Origin: Singulisphaera sp.
Lineage (GTDB): Bacteria > Planctomycetota > Planctomycetia > Isosphaerales > Isosphaeraceae
Assembly (NCBI GenBank): GCA_027451445.1
Contig: DAIDJG010000350.1
Span: forward strand, 1 to 42,945
Direction of reading: 5' to 3'
DNA length: 42,945 nt
The notes below the pieces were generated by a model. The model was given only the letters and a program-made list of their open reading frames with translations, did not search any database and was not told the origin of the DNA. The position numbers and the translations under genes are program-made. This document shows positions 1 through 5,950 of the stretch, piece by piece (the first letter of the stretch is position 1; the number at the start of each line of letters is the position of its first letter).

Positions 1-270
1 CAAAACGAGGAACTCCGCGTTCAGGCCGCGCTCCTGCGCCTTCCGCTTTGCTTCGGCGATGGGAAACTCAACGAAGTCAATGCCCAGCACGGCATGTCCC
101 CGTTCGGCAAAAAACAGCGCGGAGTCGCCGAGGCCGCACCCCGCGTCGAGAACGGCCCCGACGACTTCGTTGGCGGCGTCGACGAACGGCCGTTGCGGCT
201 TGCCAATGTCCCACGGGGCCTTGCCGGCGTAGGCTGACGCAAACGTTTCACGAGTGTGTAGAACGCTCAT
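1..270 (-). CDS. Class I SAM-dependent methyltransferase (partial, N-terminal 90 residues)
   Basis: The reading frame begins at the ATG at 270 and runs off the left edge, so only 90 residues are visible. GGGGAG lies a few bases upstream as a ribosome site. The protein opens with a segment containing APWDIGKPQ (about residues 18-26), common in small-molecule methyltransferases. It continues with motif I, VLDAGCGLGDSALFFA (about 41-56), the glycine-rich loop that binds S-adenosylmethionine. VLGIDFVEFPIAEAK (about 61-75) follows, where the acidic residue of motif II normally contacts the ribose. The family transfers methyl groups in the cytoplasm; the substrate cannot be read from this fragment. 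It lies 34 bases downstream of the acetyltransferase gene on the same strand, so the two are probably cotranscribed. The fold is secure; the acceptor is unknown. Confidence 0.85.
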   Translation of the reverse strand, partial: MSVLHTRETFASAYAGKAPWDIGKPQRPFVDAANEVVGAVLDAGCGLGDSALFFAERGHAVLGIDFVEFPIAEAKRKAQERGLNAEFLVL

Positions 271-304
271 CGCGACTCCCCATTCCCGTTCGAGACGACA
301 CAAC

Positions 305-841
305 TCAGAGTTCTCTGCGAATCGCTTCCTGCTTGAAGAGCGTGAAACCCGCGTTTCGATAATTCGGTAAGGCCGCGGGATGGTCGAGCGTGCACGTGTG
401 CAGCCAGAACCGTTTGGGGTCGTAGCTCCATGCCTTCTCGATCGTCCACTGTAGGAACCACTTGCCAAGCCCTTGGCCGATAAAGTCGGGCATCAGGCCG
501 AACTGGACGAGCTCGATCTCATCGGGCTGGCGGCGATCCATCTCGGCAAAGCCTGCGGGCGTGCCTGCAACGTGCAAGACGTGGAACTCGTTCCGCGCGT
601 CGCCGATCACCAACGCGAGCGCTTCGTCCGACATCTTGCGACGGGAGAGCCAGTAATAGTCCTGGCCCACGGCGTTATAGAGCCCACGGTAATATGGAAC
701 GCTCGGCGCGGGGACGTGCTGGACTACCAACTCATCTTGCGGCGCTGCGACGATGCGGTGCGAAGGGGCGAGCATCTCCAGGTAGTACACCGTGACGTCG
801 ACCAATTCCATGGCGTAGTTCTCCGGGAACGCTGGCGGCAC
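305..841 (-). CDS. GNAT-family N-acetyltransferase
   Basis: A 178-residue protein of typical single-domain GNAT length. Motif A, the acetyl-CoA pyrophosphate-binding strand and helix, is visible as [20 protein letters not shown] (about residues 112-131), with the Q-G-L-G-K-W core. The C-terminal segment LPNYRNAGF is the usual Y-x-x-x-G-F motif B region. An alternative start is Met11 ([10 protein letters not shown]). Such enzymes transfer an acetyl group from acetyl-CoA to an amine; the acceptor (small molecule or protein) is not predictable here. The gene is the first of a probable two-gene unit with the methyltransferase. It diverges from the ABHD14-like hydrolase across an 80-base gap that should hold both promoters. 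Confidence 0.88.
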   Translation of the reverse strand: MPPAFPENYAMELVDVTVYYLEMLAPSHRIVAAPQDELVVQHVPAPSVPYYRGLYNAVGQDYYWLSRRKMSDEALALVIGDARNEFHVLHVAGTPAGFAEMDRRQPDEIELVQFGLMPDFIGQGLGKWFLQWTIEKAWSYDPKRFWLHTCTLDHPAALPNYRNAGFTLFKQEAIRREL

Positions 842-921
842 CGACTGGACCGGAACCGACGACTACCCTAGCGTTGTATCCGACTGTGCGCCGTGAATGC
901 AATCGAGCAAAGGAGGACAGC

Positions 922-1527
922 ATGATCGCGCAGCAATCCCGTTGGACCGAGGTTGAGGGCGGCCGGGTCCATTACTTGATCGAGGGTCCCGAGAACGGCC
1001 TTCCGGTCGTCCTACTGCACGGGGCGAGCTTCACGGCCGAGACATGGAAACAGATTGGCACAATGACTGCACTGGTTGGCGCTGGTTACCTCGTCTATGC
1101 GATCGACCTGCCGGGGTTCGGCAAGTCGTCGCCCACGCTCGGCACGCCGCGAACGTGGTTGAGGCTTCTGCTCGACCTGCTGAAGATCGAGCGCCCGGTC
1201 GTTGTCTCGCCGTCGATGAGCGGCCGGTTTGCCCTGCCGCTGGTGACCGACGATCCGCTTCGAGTCGCCGGCTTCGTGGCGGTGGCGCCTGTGGGCATTT
1301 CGAGCCATCAGAGCCAACTCGATCGAATCCAGGCGCCGGTACTGGCCATCTGGGGAGAGAACGATCGGACGATTCCCTTTGAGCACGCCGACATGCTGGT
1401 GAACGCGGTGAAGGTCGGCCGTAAGGTGATTATGCCGGGAGGCAGCCACGCACCCTACATGAGCGACCCGGCGGCTTTTCACGCAGAGTTGCTCAGGTTC
1501 CTCGGCGAGATCAATTCTGAGGTTTGA
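922..1527 (+). CDS. Alpha/beta hydrolase, ABHD14/CIB-like
   Basis: The ATG at 922 was chosen because AAAGGAGG sits just upstream; an earlier in-frame start at 874 lacks such a site. The product has 201 residues. It shows the oxyanion HG (33-34), a nucleophile elbow SPSMSG (96-101) with Ser98 as candidate nucleophile, Asp148 in WGENDRT and His176 in GGSHAPY. Most alpha/beta hydrolases have GxSxG at the elbow. The SPSxSG form is the signature of the ABHD14A/B (CCG1-interacting factor B) group, whose human member ABHD14B is reported to deacetylate lysines using CoA. A bacterial function is not established. The gene ends two bases before the ATG of the HD hydrolase gene, so the two are probably cotranscribed. 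Confidence 0.88.
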   Translation: MIAQQSRWTEVEGGRVHYLIEGPENGLPVVLLHGASFTAETWKQIGTMTALVGAGYLVYAIDLPGFGKSSPTLGTPRTWLRLLLDLLKIERPVVVSPSMSGRFALPLVTDDPLRVAGFVAVAPVGISSHQSQLDRIQAPVLAIWGENDRTIPFEHADMLVNAVKVGRKVIMPGGSHAPYMSDPAAFHAELLRFLGEINSEV

Positions 1528-1529
1528 GT

Positions 1530-2006
1530 ATGCCGACAATCGACAAGGCACTCCAGGTAGCCGCCCGAGCGCATGAGGGGCAGAAGGACAAGAACGGCCA
1601 GCCTTATATCCTGCACCCACTCCGAGTCATGAGCGCTGTGGATGGAGAAACGACGAAGGTCGTGGCCGTCCTTCACGACGTGGTCGAGGACTCGTCGATC
1701 TCAATCGACGATCTCAGGCGCGAGGGGTTTGGCGAAGAGATTCTGGCGGCCGTCACGTGCCTGACGCATCACAAGGATGAGCCTTACGCCGATTACGTCG
1801 TCCGCTGCAAGGGCAATGCGGTCGCCCGGCAGGTCAAACTGGCCGACCTCGAAGACAACTCACGCCCCTCACGAGCATTGCTCCGGCCCGACCGAATCGA
1901 GCCCGACATGGCGCGGCTACGGAAGTATTTCCTGGCGTACAAGTATCTGACCGACTTGCTCACCGAGGAGGAGTACCGAAAGGCCATGGCCAAGGAAGAG
2001 GCGTGA
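1530..2006 (+). CDS. Small HD-domain phosphohydrolase, RelA/SpoT (MESH1)-like
   Basis: A 158-residue stand-alone HD domain resembling the hydrolase half of RelA/SpoT enzymes. The start at 1530 has TGAGG upstream, inside the end of the preceding gene; a TTG start six bases earlier is possible. Metal-ligand candidates are His29 in ILHPLRVM, His49-Asp50 and Glu53-Asp54 in AVLHDVVEDS, and Asp106 in KLADLEDN. This arrangement fits (p)ppGpp hydrolases of the small alarmone hydrolase type. There is no synthetase, TGS or ACT domain, and the length fits hydrolase-only proteins (about 170-200 residues). Hydrolysis of (p)ppGpp or another nucleotide such as NADPH is inferred from the family. It is probably cotranscribed with the upstream hydrolase gene and converges on mscL. 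Confidence 0.87.
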   Translation: MPTIDKALQVAARAHEGQKDKNGQPYILHPLRVMSAVDGETTKVVAVLHDVVEDSSISIDDLRREGFGEEILAAVTCLTHHKDEPYADYVVRCKGNAVARQVKLADLEDNSRPSRALLRPDRIEPDMARLRKYFLAYKYLTDLLTEEEYRKAMAKEEA

Positions 2007-2048
2007 CGCCGGCGCTGGGGATCGGACGGCATGCGACAAACCTCCGTC

Positions 2049-2492
2049 TCACAGCCCATCAATCGGCGTTTCCTCTTTCTCGGCGGGAAGTTCCGACGTG
2101 CAGTGAGCGCATTTGACGGCCTTCGCTGGGATCGTCGACAGACAGTATCGGCACTCCTTCGTGACGGGTTCGTCCGGCTTACGAAGCCGGGCGGCTTTCT
2201 CGATCGCTCCGAGGACCTTGACAATCAACACGAACATCGCGATTGCGAGGATCGTGAAGTTCACGAAATCGCCGAGAAACTCCCCGATCGCGACCCGGCC
2301 GATGTGCCAGTTCCGGTAGCCGCGCTCGTCGGGTGTTACGTAGCTCAGGATGGGCATGAGGACATGCTTGACCATCGAGTTGACGACGCCTCCAAAGGCT
2401 CCGCCGATGACCACGGCCACCGCCAGGTCGATCATATTCCCCTTGAGGGCAAAGACCTTGAACTCTTGCCAAAGCCTGGACAACTCACCCAT
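2049..2492 (-). CDS. mscL: Large-conductance mechanosensitive channel MscL with C-terminal zinc ribbon
   Basis: The ATG at 2492 is preceded by GGAGGAG. The 147-residue product begins with the MscL N-terminal helix (LWQEFKVFALKGN). It is followed by the pore-lining first membrane segment MIDLAVAVVIGGAFGGVVNS (20-39), a periplasmic loop and the second membrane segment at about 72-95 (FVNFTILAIAMFVLI). This is an inner-membrane homopentamer that opens under membrane tension to release solutes. The usual short C-terminal helical bundle is replaced or extended by a four-cysteine ribbon, Cys114-x2-Cys117 and Cys128-x2-Cys131. I believe similar tails occur in other bacterial MscL proteins. A longer upstream open frame exists but lacks channel sequence, so the internal ATG was chosen. 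Confidence 0.96.
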   Translation of the reverse strand: MGELSRLWQEFKVFALKGNMIDLAVAVVIGGAFGGVVNSMVKHVLMPILSYVTPDERGYRNWHIGRVAIGEFLGDFVNFTILAIAMFVLIVKVLGAIEKAARLRKPDEPVTKECRYCLSTIPAKAVKCAHCTSELPAEKEETPIDGL

Positions 2493-2824
2493 GTGCTCCT
2501 CCCCCGGCAACGTGTTTGCGCGTCGCCTCCGGCGGCCGTACACGGAGGAACGTGTCGCGACGTCACTTTTTTCTGGGATCCTTTTGAGGCAAACGTTGCG
2601 CCTCGATCCCAAAGTAATTTCATCGGCCTGCCGGAAGCCCAGGGTTTCTCCCTTGAGCGCAATGGGGCAAAACCACCATCCGTGCGGGAAAACCGAAGAT
2701 AAAATTTGACAGCCTGCGGCGTGCAACCTAGGGTCGCCTTAGAGGCCCATGGCGGCCCTGATGTGGTAACCGTGCAGCGAATGAGGATTTTCCTTTCTCC
2801 ACCCCGCTGTCGCTCGGCGGGACG
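2493..2824. other. Gap upstream of mscL without a convincing gene
   Basis: This 332-base stretch should contain the mscL promoter (minus strand). I could not pick out a credible -35/-10 pair. Open frames across it on both strands lack recognisable domains or ribosome sites. Confidence 0.4.
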
Positions 2825-3097
2825 ATGAGCGGTTATGGCAGCCGCATTCAAGCCAACGGTTCGGTGTCTCAACCGGCCTTCTTGGAAAGTGGTGCCATGT
2901 TCAAATCGATTCCCGCCCATGATGCTGCGCAGACGGCTGTCGAACCAACCTACTTCACCCGCGACGGCGGCGTTTATTTGCTCCGCGTCTGGTCGGAACG
3001 GGAGTGGGTCTCGATGCCGGCCGGCAATCGGCCCCAGGCGGAGTATGTGCTTGGCCTCGGTTGGGTCGGCGGCGAGTTCGTCGGGATGATGAACTAA
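2825..3097 (+). CDS. Small hypothetical protein
   Basis: An open frame of 90 codons ending in TAA. I do not recognise it. In favour of coding, the second half has strongly GC-biased third positions and reads as a plausible protein, for example TRDGGVYLLRVWSEREW and VLGLGWVGGEFVGMM. Against it, there is no convincing ribosome site at 2825 and no known domain. The true start could instead be the internal ATG at about 2897. No signal peptide or membrane segment is seen. It stands alone between mscL and a hairpin-rich region, so it may be a remnant of a longer gene. Confidence 0.3.
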   Translation: MSGYGSRIQANGSVSQPAFLESGAMFKSIPAHDAAQTAVEPTYFTRDGGVYLLRVWSEREWVSMPAGNRPQAEYVLGLGWVGGEFVGMMN

Positions 3098-3280
3098 ACC
3101 GCCTGACAGTTGAATCGCGCGGGCAACCCACTCGGGCTTCCCGCCGTTTCTCAAGTAAGAACATATGTCAAGTCTTTGCGCGGTTTTGAACTTGCGCGTT
3201 TTTGGTTCGGCGTCTACGACGGCGTTGGGTGTTCCACCCGCTTTCGAGTCATGAAAGGCGTTGCTCGCCAGTTTACGGTC

Positions 3281-3344
3281 ATCGATAGTCGGCTTTCGCT
3301 CCGCGAAAGAACGTGCGTTCGCGGAACGAACTTCGACTATCGAT
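3281..3344. repeat. Large imperfect palindrome (REP-like hairpin)
   Basis: Two 27-base arms, 3281-3307 and 3318-3344, pair at 23 of 27 positions around a 10-base loop. The outer 11 bases, ATCGATAGTCG and CGACTATCGAT, are perfectly complementary, and the inner TTCGC/GCGAA portion pairs with one mismatch. There is no T-tract on either side, so it is not a classic intrinsic terminator. The structure fits a dispersed extragenic palindrome. Confidence 0.7.
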
Positions 3345-3372
3345 TTGCGTATCCGGGCGAATAGTGAAAAAC

Positions 3373-3414
3373 GGGCGTAGCGCGAATCGACAAACTTCGA
3401 TCCGCACTGCGCCC
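3373..3414. repeat. Second imperfect palindrome
   Basis: Arms 3373-3390 and 3397-3414 pair at 15 of 18 positions around the loop CAAACT. The outer GGGCG matches CGCCC and the inner ATCGA matches TCGAT. It lies 28 bases after the first hairpin, so the pair could be a composite REP/REPIN-type element. Confidence 0.6.
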
Positions 3415-4058
3415 GCCGTTTCTCGATGGCATCGTGGTAAACTATGTAGATACCGCAGATTCTGGTCTGGCTTCGGCCTGGTCGATTCTTCATTTTCTCC
3501 ATATTGAAACGTCGAAAGTACCTTTCCCATCCCCCCGAGCGCGTTCATCATTTCAGCGACAGAGCGCATACGGGGCGCTACAGGCGGAGCGAACTTCGAC
3601 TGCCGCGGGTACGCGCCCCCAAGCCCTTTCGAGGTCCAACGCCTCTCGACAGCACGGAATCTTCCCGAACTCTTCATGGCTATCTAAAGATGAGGGCTTC
3701 TAAATTCCTAAGCAGATTGATAGAATCGGTTGTAGAAGTGTAGGCAGTGAGTCGCTAAACACAACGAGCTCCCCCCTCTCCGTCCGTTTCGGCAGACGAT
3801 TTGCGACGATTCTCGAAAAGAGGACGACTCTCGACCGGGAACGGTCGCACTGTCTGCGGGTTGGCCGAGCGTTCATCGAACCCCCCGAACGAGTCGCCCG
3901 ATCGTAAGCGAGTTACTGTCCGGTCTGCGCGCTGGGTCTTCAGCGTGCGAAGGCCCTTCTCCCCCCCTCGTGACGACCTGTGGTCTTCTAATCGACGGCG
4001 AACGCGCCGGCTTCAATGGAGACCGCACGGCAAGACTACCGAGAGAGAAAGGTTGATA

Positions 4059-4301
4059 ATGTCATACGTTTTTGAAGAAAGCACGGTTCGTTCCACGCGC
4101 GGAATTACGGTATTGAGCCGATCCGCAATCGCCGGAGCCGCGTCGTTGGTCTTTTGTTTTGCGGTCGCCGGCTGTGACAACACGACGACAGAGCCCACGA
4201 TGATGAAGCCGACGGCGGAACAGCAGGCCAAGATCGACGCAGCCAACAAGGCGCAAATGGAGATGGCCAAGGAGGCGAACCTGGCAAAACGGAAGAGATG
4301 A
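4059..4301 (+). CDS. Small exported lipoprotein
   Basis: An 80-residue protein starting at the ATG at 4059, with AAAGG seven bases upstream. After a 22-residue N-terminal region comes a hydrophobic stretch and a lipobox ending VAGC, so Cys39 should be lipidated after signal peptidase II cleavage. The mature part is about 41 residues, polar and charged: a Thr-rich start (NTTTEPTMMKP) then an Ala/Lys/Met helix (QAKIDAANKAQMEMAKEANL). The function is not known. Short lipoproteins of this sort commonly sit beside DUF1559 pilin-like genes in planctomycetes, and the next gene here is one. The N-terminal region before the hydrophobic core is unusually long for a signal peptide. An upstream extension of the frame has no ribosome site and was left out. 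Confidence 0.75.
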   Translation: MSYVFEESTVRSTRGITVLSRSAIAGAASLVFCFAVAGCDNTTTEPTMMKPTAEQQAKIDAANKAQMEMAKEANLAKRKR

Positions 4302-4568
4302 GCCGCAAGACGTTGGGCTGTGAAGGCAACGGGGATTGTCGGTGCGGGTTACCCGCGAAGGGCTCTGGGAGAACGACGGTCTGATGGTCAAGGGGTTCGT
4401 GCCCCCGCGAAGGGACCGCAGGCCCTGAGTGGGCGTGTGGCTCCTTCGAATGCAGCAGAGAGAAGAATCAGCGGCCCTATGGGATGGCCGCGGTCCGGAG
4501 GGCACGCTCGTTGCGCGCCTTGTCGTCCGAGTTCCGGGTCGTGGTGGACAGTCAGTTGGGAGTTTTTG

Positions 4569-5615
4569 ATGCAGACGCAAGTGAGATGGAAACGCGGTTT
4601 CACACTGATCGAATTGCTCGTGGTGATCGCCATCATCGCCGTGCTGATCGCGCTTTTGCTGCCGGCCGTCCAGGCCGCGCGTGAAGCCGCTCGGCGCGCG
4701 CAGTGCGTCAACAACCTGAAGCAGATCGGCCTGGCGCTACACAACTACCACCAGGCCAACGACAAGTTCCCGATCGGCGGGTCGCTCAACTCCTCCGCTT
4801 TGAACGGCGGCTGGATTGCCATGAGCGCCCAGGCGCAGATGCTCAGCTACATGGAGCAAACTCAGATTTACAACGCCATCAACTTTTCGCTCCCGGGTGA
4901 AAACTACCCGTACAACACGACGGCGGCTTATACCAGGATCAATAGCTTCCTTTGCCCGTCCGACGGCAACGCAGGCTTGACCCAGGCCGACAACGGCTTC
5001 ACGGACATCAATAGCTATTTCGGGTCGATGGGCACGACCAGCGGCACGGGCAACACGTACGGCAACTACTCCACCACATCGACGGGGCTGTTCGCCTACA
5101 CCAACTGCTATGGGATCCGCGACGCGGTTGACGGCACTTCCAATACCGTCGCATTCAGCGAGTGTCTCGTGGGCGACCCCCAGCTCACGTCCGCGAAACG
5201 GAGCAATGGGGTGATGTCGACCGGTGTCCCCGGGTACCCCGACGTCAACACCGTGGGTATCGCCGGACTCCAGGCCGGTGACCTTGCCACCTGCTCCGCC
5301 GCGTTTCTCAGCGGCAAGAACCTGCACAACTCGATTGGTTGTCACTGGATCCAGGGGTCCGCGGGCCAGACCATGTTCAATACGATCGTGCCACCCAACT
5401 CGACGCAGTATCGATGGGGCGGGTGCCGGGGCGGCGGCGGTGGCTGGAATGACGCGATGGATTACGTCAACGCCTCCAGCAACCACTCCGGCGGTGCGAA
5501 CGTCCTGATGGCCGACGGCAGCGTCCGGTTCGTGAAGAGCTCCATCAGCATGTATACGTGGTGGAATATCGGAACCCGCAACGGCGGCGAGGTCGTCGAC
5601 GCCAGCGCGTTCTGA
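4569..5615 (+). CDS. DUF1559 type IV pilin-like (prepilin N-terminus) protein
   Basis: The ATG at 4569 follows TTGGGAG at good spacing, giving 348 residues. The N-terminus is a class III prepilin signal: KRG (8-10), then the hydrophobic helix beginning [20 protein letters not shown], with Glu at mature position 5. Prepilin peptidase should cleave after Gly10. The body is the DUF1559 domain: [14 protein letters not shown] near residue 50, and near the C-terminus [17 protein letters not shown], the H-x-DG motif characteristic of the family. These proteins are massively expanded in planctomycetes and are thought to be pseudopilins or surface-associated proteins; individual roles are mostly unknown. 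The gene has its own strong terminator and is probably monocistronic or cotranscribed with the lipoprotein gene 267 bases upstream. Confidence 0.95.
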   Translation: MQTQVRWKRGFTLIELLVVIAIIAVLIALLLPAVQAAREAARRAQCVNNLKQIGLALHNYHQANDKFPIGGSLNSSALNGGWIAMSAQAQMLSYMEQTQIYNAINFSLPGENYPYNTTAAYTRINSFLCPSDGNAGLTQADNGFTDINSYFGSMGTTSGTGNTYGNYSTTSTGLFAYTNCYGIRDAVDGTSNTVAFSECLVGDPQLTSAKRSNGVMSTGVPGYPDVNTVGIAGLQAGDLATCSAAFLSGKNLHNSIGCHWIQGSAGQTMFNTIVPPNSTQYRWGGCRGGGGGWNDAMDYVNASSNHSGGANVLMADGSVRFVKSSISMYTWWNIGTRNGGEVVDASAF

Positions 5616-5668
5616 AGTCCTCGTCGATAATCCCTCCTGTTGACCGGTCGAGAATGATGGGATCCCAA

Positions 5669-5714
5669 GGGTGCGTCGGCTGCCGCCAAGGAACGGTGAC
5701 CGACGGCCCTTTTT
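5669..5714 (+). terminator. Intrinsic terminator after the DUF1559 gene
   Basis: GGGTGCGTCGG (5669-5679) pairs with CCGACGGCCC (5700-5709) with a one-base bulge. Further CCG/CGG pairing shortens the loop, and five T residues follow directly (5710-5714). It lies 54 bases past the stop codon of the DUF1559 gene. Confidence 0.75.
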
Positions 5715-5950
5715 CGTTTCTCATGAATGATTGAGTCGCGCGCAAGCCACTCAACGGCAAAGCTTCGATTTCGGAAGGTTATAGCGACGAATCCAACCTC
5801 CGGGGGCTCTGCGATTGAGGAAATCTCCACCCCCGATTAACGGCGAGAACGGACTTCGGAACATGGTTTTCGGGTCCAGCCTGCGTTAGCATAGGGACGA
5901 CCTGTGTCGCTGATACGACGCACGGGCACCTCTCGCCTGCGGAGGCAGTC

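Larger units (their letters stand above)
3098..4058. other. Long non-coding stretch with large hairpins
   Basis: About 960 bases without a convincing gene. It holds two large imperfect hairpins (described separately at 3281-3344 and 3373-3414). Near 3585-3606 is a third, partial copy of the right arm of the first: GCGGAGCGAACTTCGACT resembles GCGGAACGAACTTCGACT. Stretches from 3700 to 4058 show no recognisable feature apart from the likely promoter region of the downstream lipoprotein gene. Confidence 0.5.

Noticed and set aside
2432-3502. 356-codon minus-strand open frame across the mscL start and the hairpin region
   Set aside because: It overlaps mscL in another frame, contains translated palindrome sequence, has no ribosome site or domain.
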